Below are positions 33,762-44,039 of a stretch of 64,000 nucleotides of DNA, one piece after another; the stretch's first letter is position 1, and the number at the start of each line of letters is the position of its first letter. The position numbers and the translations under genes were made by a program. The notes beneath the pieces are model-generated. The model searched no databases. It saw only the letters and a program-made list of their open reading frames with translations, and was not told where the DNA came from. Origin of the DNA: Benincasa hispida (Eukaryota > Streptophyta > Magnoliopsida > Cucurbitales > Cucurbitaceae); contig NC_052351.1 of assembly GCF_009727055.1 (NCBI RefSeq), positions 57,604,379 to 57,668,378 on the forward strand. Direction: 5' to 3'.

Positions 33762-34746
33762 AACACAATTGGATATAAAAAAGATCCTATCTCCATAGAG
33801 TCAAGGGCGTTTGTGAGAGCGTCTCTAAATCTATTTTCCTCTTCGTTCTTCTATAAGGCATTCTGAGCCGACTACTACGACTACATGCGCATCTAGTGCA
33901 GTGGCTTGGAAGCAAGCTACCTTGACCATCTTTCAAAGAAAAAAAGAGAATCGACCGATCAAATGTTGTAGGGGTCGACTGCTCCACATTCAGCCATGCC
34001 ATTGTGACCCCTAAAAATTTCGTGGATCTCGTTGCTGATTGTGATTTGGTTGACCTCCCACTCTTGAGTGGAAAGCTATCTTTAGCTGTCAAAGGTACCA
34101 TGGGGGAGCCTGAAGAAAGAAAAAGATCCATCTCCATCTGTTAAGGAGAATGCATGGTATCTTAAGCAGTAAGGCAAGGGACTACTATTGAAATAACTCG
34201 TTGGGTTTCGTTAGACCAAACTCTAAAGTGAACTTCAATGGGATTTGGTAGCAGGTACCCTAGACTTCTGCCTTATTTCTTTCTTTTTGCATTCCTTAGG
34301 GCATTTTGTCTGTGAGCGTTGTGGGAGCGAGCTTCCCAAAAAGCCAGCCTAGGGTCAGAGTTAGCATAGAATGAAGGGGATGACCAATTTTGTTGGTAAA
34401 GCCAACTTCTTGGGTTTCGGGCGGAGAAGAGAAGACATGGGGACTCGAGACACAGTGCAGCTAGCCAGAAAAGGACTTATAGGTAAGTAACCTATGTGAT
34501 ATACCCGATAGCTCTTCCTAAAGGGTTCTATTACTCCCATTCAAAGCCTTGTGTTCATTCTCAACCCTTCAGTCAGGAATTCGCGTCCGATTCTTGCTAC
34601 AAGGAATGTCATCACTTTTCGACTGTTTTATGATATTTCTTGCAAGATGGAACTTACTAATTTTCTTTAGGAATAATTTCCTTGTATAGGTGTGTTTGTG
34701 CAAATTATTTCTATGGATTCTTTCCTTCCCTAAGTGTCGACGAATT
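33762..34746. other. Non-repeat flank of unknown origin (pre-insertion locus)
   Basis: Together with 22445-23234 this was contiguous before element D inserted. Base composition is more even than in the AT-rich intergenic DNA, and its style (tcgcgtccgattc, ggcttggaagcaagct) recalls plant mitochondrial spacer DNA. A plus-strand frame near 34009-34110 reads FVDLVADCDLVDLPLLSGK, faintly like the endonuclease end of plant LINEs. Neither reading is secure. The 116-codon minus-strand frame at 33787-34137 has no domain I know. Confidence 0.3.
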
Positions 34747-35010
34747 TGTTGGGAATTGTTGTTAATAAAATAAGTGTTATTTTATCAGCATATACTAAAT
34801 CCCATAAACTAAAATCCGAGGTTATTTCATGTAATTTAAACAAGTATGTAGAGACATACATATGGATCTTGTTTAAATAATAACCTAAACAGTTTGTAGT
34901 AGATGGATACGGCTGGGTACCTTATCCTGATGATAGTACAGATACTGTTCGCTTTACAGGTGTTACAAGTGTTGTAAATTGCTACAAATGATCTTATCCT
35001 GGTCATTCTA
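34747..35010 (+). repeat. Copia LTR fragment, related to element D family
   Basis: It starts TGTTGGGAATTG and follows the same layout as family B and D LTR starts (GTATGTAGAGACATACA, ACCTTATCCTG, GTTACAAGTGTTG). It is cut off after CCTGGTCATTC by the next LTR. Confidence 0.6.
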
Positions 35011-35358
35011 TTGGGGTTGATGCTCTAAACTCTCGTAGGGTCCTGTAGTTTGTAAACACCTATATAAACAAATGCTTGTGATGTAATAATATGAGATATT
35101 TTCTTCACTATTATCTATGAAATATGAGATATTTTATTTGCATTTATCACAAACCAATAAACTAAGATTCTTGCTTATCATTGTAACATAAGCATGTATG
35201 TAGAGACATACAAGTGAATCATGCCTTAAGTAATAACCTAAATGGTCTGTAGTATATGGATATAGGAGGGAAATCTTATCCTGGTGACACTACGGATACA
35301 ACCCGCTTTATAGATAGTTACAAGTGTTGTGACGTGCTACAGATGGTCTAATCCTGAC

Positions 35359-35396
35359 CTGTCTCTTATACACATCTAGATGTGTATAAGAGACAG
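35359..35396. other. Nextera/Tn5 mosaic-end junction (sequencing artefact)
   Basis: Full 38-bp mosaic-end palindrome, flanked on both sides by the same sequence starting GCTTTATAGATAGTTACAAG. Confidence 0.96.
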
Positions 35397-36589
35397 GCTT
35401 TATAGATAGTTACAAGTGTTGTGACGTGCTACAGATGGTCTAATCCTGATCATTCATGTGGAGACATTCGAGCAGGGGTGTCCTATAAAAAGAAGTTTGT
35501 ATAAGACCAGACCACGAAGTGTTTAGTCTCCTTATATAACACCGTTCATGATAGAGACTTCATTTCACTAGGATGACCATAGGTAACATGACCTTAATCC
35601 TGAGTGAGTTGGGAACTCCTGCCTATGAGGGTGGTCCTTTGATTTGCATGGGTGCGAATGGCCAGATTGTCGACTTAAACCTACCACTTTGGGGATTCTC
35701 TTATTAGAGAGCTGGGAACTCAGCTGCACAATATGGAATTCACTCTTTCCAAGAAGTAGGGGTAACTAGATAGATTGCTCCCTTAAGGACTGATTCCAGT
35801 GCTTGAACGATGTGTCGCCACACACCTTTTCATGGCCCGAGAGGTCTCTATTCATAGTAGGACTATGATGTATTGTTCATTAGAGGGATCAATGGTACTT
35901 AAGGAGTTAGATGTAACTACAGAGGCAAAGCGATAAATTGGCCCAGCTGTACTTACAAGCATCTGTGAAGGGTTATCATACTGGTGACTAGTTATATTCG
36001 ATGGACACAGAAATATATCTGTAGTGAGAAGAGTGCAGCTGTCGATCTTTAGTGGAGTGCTCGTCAGTTAACAGATGGTGGATCTCGTGACCAAAGAGTT
36101 TAATCAGCTATTCATGTATCATTGGAGCTTTAAGCTACAAGTCCTTAAGGTCCCCTTGGTTGCTCAATGGATTCGAGTTGAGAATCAGTTTGAAGTGTTC
36201 AAATTGACAAGAGAGAGTTTGATTATATATGATATGATTAAACCGGTTCAGTTATATAAGTTATAATTGATATGATATATGAGATACATTGATTGGAGGA
36301 ATTTGATATAAATATGATTTATATCAAGTAATGTTACATAAGATGTGATATTAAAACTATAGATTATAAATATAATATGATAAGTTAGTTATTATATTTA
36401 TTTATATTTGAAATAATTATGAGATAATTGTAGACGGTTTCTCCTTTAACCGTGCGTAAAGTTAGAGGTTATGTTCACTTTTCATAATTGAAGAATAAAA
36501 TGAAAAAAGTTTTTATTTTGTAAGGGGATCACTTCATTTAGTACACTTCTAATCATTTAGCTAACAAGAGACTGTATGGCAGTCTTCTA

Positions 36590-36785
36590 AGCGAGAGCCT
36601 AAACGATCATGTACATGCACCACTTTCTAAACGATCATGTACACACACCACTCTCTAAACGATCATGTAGCATTTTACTAAATGATCGCATGACAAGCGA
36701 GACTCACTAAACGATCGTGTAAACGATCAAACCTATTTTTCTAAACAATTGTGTACCTGCTGAGATTTACTAAACTATCAAGCAC
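36590..36785 (+). repeat. ACGATCGT-type motif cluster in a family B LTR
   Basis: At least eight variants (AAACGATCATGTAC, AAACGATCGTGT, AAATGATCGCATG) within 200 bases. Confidence 0.7.
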
Positions 36786-37228
36786 ACAAAGTCTATATGA
36801 TAGATAGTTCATTCTCCCACTTGCTTGGTCGTATAGTGCAATCATTGTTTTCTCCAACCCTCTACCAAATTCATAACAGAGCCCACATCTTCTGAATTCT
36901 CACTTAGAGAATACCAAGGTTACTGAGTGGTGGTGTCCGAAAGGTGACTTATTTGTGGAGTAGATTGTTCGTGATCGATTAGAGGACTTGCTAGATGATC
37001 GTAGAGGTAGCGAGTGGTTGTTGGTCTAAGTCCTCACGAGAGCAAGAGGTCTGTAGAAGAAAGGTTCTGAAAGGTATGTCTTTCGACCCTTTTGTTATTA
37101 GTTTTTAAAGCATGTTGTAATTTGTTAGAAAATGCATAACTACTTTGTATGTTTGTGAATGCTTGTAATTTTATCACAATGAATTTGGATCGAGCGCACT
37201 TCCGCTCATGGGTTCTCTTTGATAAGAG

Positions 37229-37472
37229 TTCCTGCACATTCATGTAGAGACATGTGAGTTTGTATAGGACCGGACCATGAGTTTGTATAAGACCGAACCA
37301 CGAAACAGTTTGTATAAGACCAGACCACAAAATGATTAGTCTCTTTACATAATGCTGTTAATAATAGAGACTTACATTTCACTAGGATGACCATAGGTGA
37401 CATGACCTGAATCCTGAGTGAATTGTAAACTCCTACTCATAAAGGTGGTTCTTTGATTTGTATGGGTGAGAG
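37229..37472 (+). repeat. Second, internal family B LTR fragment
   Basis: It repeats the part of the LTR found at 35450-35660 (CATTCATGT-GAGACAT, CACTAGGATGACCATAGG). Within it, 'gtttgtataaga/gaccgaacca' is locally triplicated (37257-37330). Confidence 0.65.
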
Positions 37473-37477
37473 TTAAG

Positions 37478-37620
37478 GTTGGCAATGGGGTCGGGCCAAG
37501 GCGAGGGAGGGTTCCCAGTCCCCATCCCGACCATTTTAAGATGGGGACGAGAACAGAGATTTTCCATCGGGGAAATGGGTCCCCGCGGGGACCCATTCCC
37601 CGTTTTCCCTTTTATTTCCC
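37478..37620. repeat. G/C-rich dispersed repeat fragment
   Basis: GGCAATGGGGTCGGGCC and a self-complementary core, GGGTCCCCGCGGGGACCC (37579-37596). Repeats of the type 'ggcaatggggcggggcgggg ... ccccgcgggga' are widespread in plant genomes and often linked to hAT-type elements. Confidence 0.5.
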
Positions 37621-37773
37621 TATTGTGATTTTTTATTAATTTTTTTTTTTTTTGTAAAATTATCTTTCGTTTGGGCTTGGACACTTTAGTTGGGCGTAGA
37701 TTGGGCTAAATTGGAAACCATGCTAAATGTAAAAAGTTAAATATCTAATATATATAAAGAAAATATTTAAAAA

Positions 37774-38576
37774 NNNNNNNNNNNNNNNNNNNNNNNNNNN
37801 NNNNNNNNNNNNNNNNNNNNNNNNNNNNNNNNNNNNNNNNNNNNNNNNNNNNNNNNNNNNNNNNNNNNNNNNNNNNNNNNNNNNNNNNNNNNNNNNNNNN
37901 NNNNNNNNNNNNNNNNNNNNNNNNNNNNNNNNNNNNNNNNNNNNNNNNNNNNNNNNNNNNNNNNNNNNNNNNNNNNNNNNNNNNNNNNNNNNNNNNNNNN
38001 NNNNNNNNNNNNNNNNNNNNNNNNNNNNNNNNNNNNNNNNNNNNNNNNNNNNNNNNNNNNNNNNNNNNNNNNNNNNNNNNNNNNNNNNNNNNNNNNNNNN
38101 NNNNNNNNNNNNNNNNNNNNNNNNNNNNNNNNNNNNNNNNNNNNNNNNNNNNNNNNNNNNNNNNNNNNNNNNNNNNNNNNNNNNNNNNNNNNNNNNNNNN
38201 NNNNNNNNNNNNNNNNNNNNNNNNNNNNNNNNNNNNNNNNNNNNNNNNNNNNNNNNNNNNNNNNNNNNNNNNNNNNNNNNNNNNNNNNNNNNNNNNNNNN
38301 NNNNNNNNNNNNNNNNNNNNNNNNNNNNNNNNNNNNNNNNNNNNNNNNNNNNNNNNNNNNNNNNNNNNNNNNNNNNNNNNNNNNNNNNNNNNNNNNNNNN
38401 NNNNNNNNNNNNNNNNNNNNNNNNNNNNNNNNNNNNNNNNNNNNNNNNNNNNNNNNNNNNNNNNNNNNNNNNNNNNNNNNNNNNNNNNNNNNNNNNNNNN
38501 NNNNNNNNNNNNNNNNNNNNNNNNNNNNNNNNNNNNNNNNNNNNNNNNNNNNNNNNNNNNNNNNNNNNNNNNNNNN
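37774..38576. other. Assembly gap, 803 N
   Basis: A run of N flanked on the right by an AT dinucleotide repeat. Two long frames that would cross it are products of the N run. Confidence 1.
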
Positions 38577-38646
<70 letters not shown>

Positions 38647-38647
38647 G
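38577..38647. repeat. (AT)n microsatellite
   Basis: About 70 bases of alternating A and T, broken once or twice (atgtatatat), abutting the gap. Confidence 0.95.
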
Positions 38648-39000
38648 TAATAAACTACTTTTATATATATACACACTATATGTTATATCAAAAACAACAT
38701 AAACTATAGATTTTATTTTTCTTCCTCAACAATAACATGGTATTTAATAAAATCACATTTATATTAAATTTACTTATATGAATCTCATCCATCTAATTAA
38801 TATTTTGAATTCATATCCAAATATTTAATTCCTCTCATAATAAATCATATTTATATTTAATTACATGAATTCTCATTCATATAATTGGTATTTGAATCAT
38901 ATTCATAATTTCTCTCTTAAAAATTAACTTAATTTATATTGTATCAAATGCATTAATCTCTCTCTTATTATTTTATTAATTTAATTCAAATTAATATCAA
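38648..39000 (-). repeat. AT-rich LTR fragment, probably copia family B, minus strand
   Basis: It resembles 7020-7310 (aaactatag, atcatatttatat, tctctcttattaattt, aattcaaattaa). It ends where the gypsy-type sequence begins. Confidence 0.45.
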
Positions 39001-40295
39001 GGGAAGGAGTTATAACTTTGGCATGCGACAGAAAATCATCTGGAGCTCAAGTCTTTTGGGATATCCTTTTCTTACTAATTATTCATGAACTCTCACTACC
39101 TTTATGTTATTTCGTTTATCGTTTATCTAAAAAAATGGCAGTTTTGTTAACTTTTTTTTATTATTATTTGACCCTCTCAATGTTTTTTTTTCCAATGATC
39201 GAGGTGAACGATTGCGGAAGCGATACATGAGACGCAACTATTTTATTTTGTACCACAATCCAAAGAAAGTAGATAACCACAAAGCAGGATGCATCAATAA
39301 ATAATGCAGACGATAACACAAATTTGGGGGTTGTATCATTCCTTGACTTTATTCCAAATTTTGCACTATCGCATTGCATTTTAATTTTGGAAATTTTATC
39401 ACCGCATCCTCTTTGGTGGTGCAATCATTTAACATTGATCAATTTAGTGAGTCACCGTATGATTTCTCTTTGCCAAGTATGATTTCAATGATGAAATGCA
39501 TGCCTATATTTTTTTACATATATGCTAAAGTCAACTTAATTTTAGGAGTTGACCCTTATGAAATTTTATAGAAGTTAGTGGTCTGCTAGCTTTCTTTCAA
39601 ACTGACCTTTTACGAAACTTCTTAAGAGCATCGCATGACTTCTTTCAACCTTTTAGCAATGAGAACATTGCCGCATTTTAAATTTGGGGCTGTGGTATTC
39701 AGTTTTCGACCTTGCTATTTTTAGCCTTGAAAAAAAAAACATAACATTGTGATCGGATCCTACTCGTAGTTGGATGTCCGCATGACACCCGTGGGGGCAA
39801 GCCAAAACGAAGGTAGGAATCATGATCAACGCATAAATAAAATGATCATAACTCCGCTGCTAAATAGGCATGAGTTTAGACTGAGAAAGAGCGCCTTGCT
39901 CATAGTTGGATGTCCGCATGACACACGTGGAGGCTAGCTAAAACGAAGGCTAGGCACTTGGATTAGTGCAAGGTCATAAAAAAAATTAATTATTATATGT
40001 GTAAAATACGCAAAGATAAAAATCATTTGGAAACACTCTAGTGAAAAAGTTGTTTTGAAATAAATCATGCAATGCCCTAGAATCATTTGGAAACACCTCA
40101 GTGAAAAATTCTTTTTGAAGGTTAAACTTGCGGTCCCTAAATTTTAGAAATATTTTAAGAAAAGACTTGGATGAGAATTAAGGCGATTTTGGTGTATAGG
40201 ATTTGAATAAGGCATCCTTGAGAAGTCTAGGAAAAAGAATGTGGTCGACTTTCTAAAGAAAATCTTTAGCTTATGCTGAAGGACAAGCATTGTTT
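39001..40295 (+). other. 3' non-coding region of a gypsy-type element
   Basis: It leads into a polypurine tract and LTR. No pol domain is readable. It holds two similar about 49-bp modules (39765-39813 and 39902-39950). The complement of this region recurs at 52307-53234 and 54619-54861. Confidence 0.6.
39765..39950 (+). repeat. Two copies of a conserved module, 137 bp apart
   Basis: Each has TAGTTGGATGTCCGCATGAC, then CGTGG, GGC and AAAACGAAGG. Complementary copies are at 52654-52697 and 52788-52832, 134 apart. A related one is at 15766-15817 in a different LTR family. Confidence 0.75.
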
Positions 40296-40308
40296 AAATT
40301 TGGGGGTG
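40296..40308 (+). other. Polypurine tract of a gypsy-type element
   Basis: AAATTTGGGGGTG immediately before LTR start TGATAACGGGC. Confidence 0.75.
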
Positions 40309-41990
40309 TGATAACGGGCAAAAATGCACGTTATTACAGTATTAAGTTGTAAAACAATGTAGGGTTGCGATGATAAAAAGATACAATATTGCGTCCAAAA
40401 GTATTAAGTTCACAACATTGCAATCGCATGCATCCATCACATGAAAATAGTTAACTTATGTATTTTTGTGCCAAAAATGCATCGATGCAAGACGGAAAAT
40501 GCGATCCAAAGAAATCAACGACCAAGCGCATTAAGAGATTTCATTAATGCAAGGCTATGCAATCATTTGCGCTCGCGAATATCTACCCAAGAAGGTTGCC
40601 GCATAGAGTCATTGCATTTTTGGTGGGCGCATCTAGGTGAAAAGTGTAATAAATCACGATGGGACAGAAAGCTAGTAATGGTCGATTCCGAATTAAGTCG
40701 ACAAGCCGTTAACGAACTACTGTAGCAAGTATACTCAAATTTTCGGTGACAAATATTCGGTGCATCAGACAAAGAATTAATGTCATCCCATCAGTGCAAT
40801 CATAAGACAGAAGAAGCCTTTCACCTCGAAGCTCTATAAATACCAGAGGCCACCTTCAGTGAAGGAGTTCGTTCAGTTTGATAATTTTCCCCATAGATAG
40901 ATACTTAGCCTTGTTCATAGTTTTTCTTATACTTAGAAGGCGGAGCTAGAGAAGGGAAGAGACGCTGGAAGATCGCCCTGGTCAGCTCGAGAGAGAACCC
41001 ATGAGGCGTGGAAAAATAGAGAGAGGGCCGACTCTTGCGAGATCAAGATTATCTTTTGAGCAGAGTAGAGAAGAACAGTGTAAAAGCCTTGGGAAGCAAG
41101 AGATTGCTACCAAGCTCTTTATTCTTATTTTCGCATTATCATTCTGTATTTCGATTATATATCTATAAAATTGGAACTTGCTCATCTACATCTGTTACTC
41201 TCTTTAAAACACGCATAAGTAAGCTAAATCTATCGAATGAGTTGAGAAGAACTTAGCTAACATGACCTAGGATTTTCATCGCATGCGATCATTTTGTCTT
41301 ATGTTGCACCCATCCCCCTTTAGAGCTACTTGAGAGAGAGTCTAAAGAAAGAACATAAGACTTGAGAGAGCTAGGTTAGAATCTAGACTCGAGAGAGCAA
41401 GAGTAGATCTGCATAAGCAAGAGATTAGAGACTTAGAGAATAAGCTCTGTTTTGTCACAAATGTATCGCTGCACCCTAGAGATAGGTTATGGTATTATGC
41501 GATCGCCTTGTATGTGTGTGTGTGTCAATTGTCATCGCATAGACAAGAATAGAGGCTTATGTGTAGGTCCTATAGACATTAATTGCATATATCGGCATGC
41601 GTTCTAGAACTAGAAGCTGTAGCATTTGCATTGAGAGATGATTTACTATTGTATGTGTGTAGCATGATCGCATAACATGAACAAATTCTTAGGAAGTGTT
41701 AGCTGAACCCCTTTTCAACCCTGTTCCCCCCGTATGTTCATTGCATCTTCCGTAATATTAACTCTTTTCTAAACTCCGCCGCATACATTTTATACCGTAA
41801 CAACAACCCAATAAAAGTAATCTAAAAATTATTGTCAATATTTTTTCCTTAGCCCTGAATTCGACATGGGCTTTACTAGGAAACTCAGTAGGATTTATAA
41901 CTTGGGTCCTGCTGAGAAAATTGTTTGCACAACGCATTTTTCAATCACCACAATTCTTTTCATTACTTCACCGCATAAAATAACGTATCA
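40309..41990 (+). repeat. Gypsy-type LTR, plus strand
   Basis: 1682 bp, with inverted ends TGATA ... TATCA. It has a TATAAATA box at 40835-40842. Near the end is the phrase CCTGAATTCGAC ... GGGTCCTGCTGAG, which recurs in the other LTR copies at 50600-50680 (complement), 54485-54560 and 55880-55950. The superfamily call rests on the terminal sequence, PPT and structure, since no pol is present. Confidence 0.65.
40835..40842 (+). promoter_or_regulatory. Candidate LTR TATA box
   Basis: TATAAATA about 530 bases into the LTR. Equivalent but decayed sites are near 49570 and 50441 in the related LTRs. Confidence 0.45.
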
Positions 41991-43873
41991 GCTTTTCATG
42001 GTTACATTGTTTGTGTAGGATTGTATCAACAGCAGCAAAAAGCACAAGATCATCTAAGCACCTCAAATTCACTAATTTTGGCATAATATAAAGCATGCTT
42101 CTGTAGAAAATGGGTTTCAAGACATACCTCTTGTAAACTTCTTCAAGCCTCCTTCTCCAGCTACAATCTTCTCCATTATCTTGTTGTAGACCACCTAAGA
42201 TCTTTCTTAATATTCTCTTGGTGCTCTAAATTGAGTTGTGAGACTCAAAATAAGCTTGAATCAGGGAATGAAGAAGAAAATCTTACTGGCAACAACCTTG
42301 TTGAAGAACCATTCTTCAAAACCGAATTTTCTCTAAAAATTCCCTAATAGATTTCATGCCCGATTTTCACTCCCAGTCTCTTCATTTTATTACAGATCAA
42401 CATCGCAAAGAGAAGAGTCGCATGAGTTGCAGCTTATGCTTGGAGAAGACAAGGCCAAGATATTGCAATATGTGTGAGCTTCAAAGATGGATAATGGGAA
42501 AACATCTTTTTTTCCATTTTGTGTGTTTTGTTTACCATTTTCCAATTTTATCTAAAAATCAAAATTTTTATTTTAAAAAAGAAAATTTAATTAATTTCAT
42601 AAATTAATTATTAAATAAAAACTTAATTAATTTAATATCAAATATTAAATTAATTTTAACCATATCCTCTATTATATTTAAATCATATTTAATATATAAA
42701 TTCTCCTATTCTGTTTAATTCTAAAATTAAACATAATAATTATATCTCATATAATTACTAATTCCCTTAATTCTGATTTGAATGTTTCAAATTAACTTAT
42801 CATGCTACTCTAGAGCTAGTCCGTTACGAGCTAGTAGGGGGACCTCGCAGACCTAACAGATCAAAGGGCTCCAATGATCCGAGATTAATTGCTAAATTCA
42901 TTAGACCAAATTAATCCCCCATTTGTTAACTAATGGGTCATTCCAACTAAAGCCCAATTTGCACTCCCCTCACTGTAGATATATTATGTCCATATGATTT
43001 AAACCCATAATTAGCAAGTCGACCCTTCACAGGTTGTTCATAATAACGGCTGAGTCAATATCTATTTTACCCTTGAGATTACTTCTTATTCCTCAAGTCT
43101 CTAACTGATCAATCTAATGAAGAACTTGTTTTGTGATCCAATCACCAAACCAAACTCTCTCAGCCTAGTGGGCGGGGTGGGGACCCTTGTTCAAGACCTG
43201 GATTCAGTACTTAAGAGAACAACCTTTCTCCTATCCCTAAATCGGGTAGGTGGGAAATTCTTCTTATACCCTATGTCCCCAGCTATCTATCCGGTCTTAC
43301 CCCTGAATGAGAGTCTTATTTGAGTCGGCGTTGTTGAGCCAACCCTTAACTATGCAAATATCTAAGGGCAATCCCGAATAAACAGGAGTTCATAGTTAGC
43401 TTAGGATTAAGATCGAGTTACCTAGGTCCATCTAGGTGAATTAGTCATTCTTAAACAGTAAAACAACATTAATAAAGTAAGAGTGACTTATTTCTTGGTC
43501 CCGATCTTATGCAAACTCATTGCAATAAGACGACCCATCCTCAATGTCATAACATGTACGAATTAGGATCACATCGTATGTAGCACTTTACAACTCTTTG
43601 TAACAACTACAGAGTAGGCCGCATCCAATGGTGTTACTAGAATAAGGGTACCCAACCTCATTCATGGACCATAGATCATTTTTGACTATTTACTCGAACC
43701 TGATCCACTCTTATGTCTCCACATAAAGTTAGAGTACTTATACAATATTCATGGTTGTAGTTGATTGGATTTAGACTTTCATACAATTTATGAGAATCAA
43801 TAACAAGTATATTGAATAATAGAAAATGTTTATCATTTACAAACTACGAGTTTTTAGGACATAAAACCCAACA
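41991..43873 (-). repeat. Copia LTR family C, minus strand, truncated by a gypsy LTR
   Basis: The complement begins TGTTGGGTTTTATGTCC at 43873 and runs through the same block order as element D's LTR (for example TTAATCCTAAGCTAACTATG, then AAAATTAGTGAATT near 42080). The last about 100 bases and the LTR end are missing at 41990. Confidence 0.8.
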
Positions 43874-44039
43874 ATTTGAGGGTCCACCTTCAGAGCATGG
43901 GTCTACAGGATCGCCCGCGGCTGGACTAGGGCAAGTGGGAGATTTCTTGTACAGGGCTTTTATGCCCTAGTTTATTGTTTTGTACTAGTTTTAATGTACA
44001 CCTCACTTCACTTTAGGACAAGTGGGGGATTTTTCGGGT
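43874..44039 (+). pseudogene. pol: Copia RNase H tail and 3' untranslated region (family B)
   Basis: TTTGAGGGTCCACCTTCAGAGC (43876 on) corresponds to the EGHLESMGL end of RNase H, here with EGPP-like changes. It is followed by GGGCAAGTGGGAGAT and TGCCCTAGTTTATTG, then AAGTGGGGGAT just before the LTR. The rest of pol was lost when the family C LTR inserted. Confidence 0.65.

Larger units (their letters stand above)
35011..37226 (+). repeat. Copia LTR family B, plus strand
   Basis: It runs from TTGGGGTTGATGCTCTAAA to the family end GATAAGAGTTCCT, with the ACGATCGT cluster at 36590-36780. No PBS follows. It contains a mate-pair adapter (35359-35396) with an identical about 54-bp flank repeat (35305-35358 and 35397-35450), so about 92 bp are artefactual. 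Confidence 0.75.

Noticed and set aside
34009..34110. LINE endonuclease fragment
   Set aside because: Only about 30 residues with weak similarity recalled from family patterns; not enough to annotate, kept as a check to run.
37723..38676. Two frames of more than 300 codons on the minus strand
   Set aside because: Almost entirely translated N with Tyr-Ile repeats from (AT)n.
40441..40725. 94-codon frame in the gypsy-type LTR
   Set aside because: Lies wholly in an LTR; homologous LTRs at 49102 and 53235 do not keep the frame.
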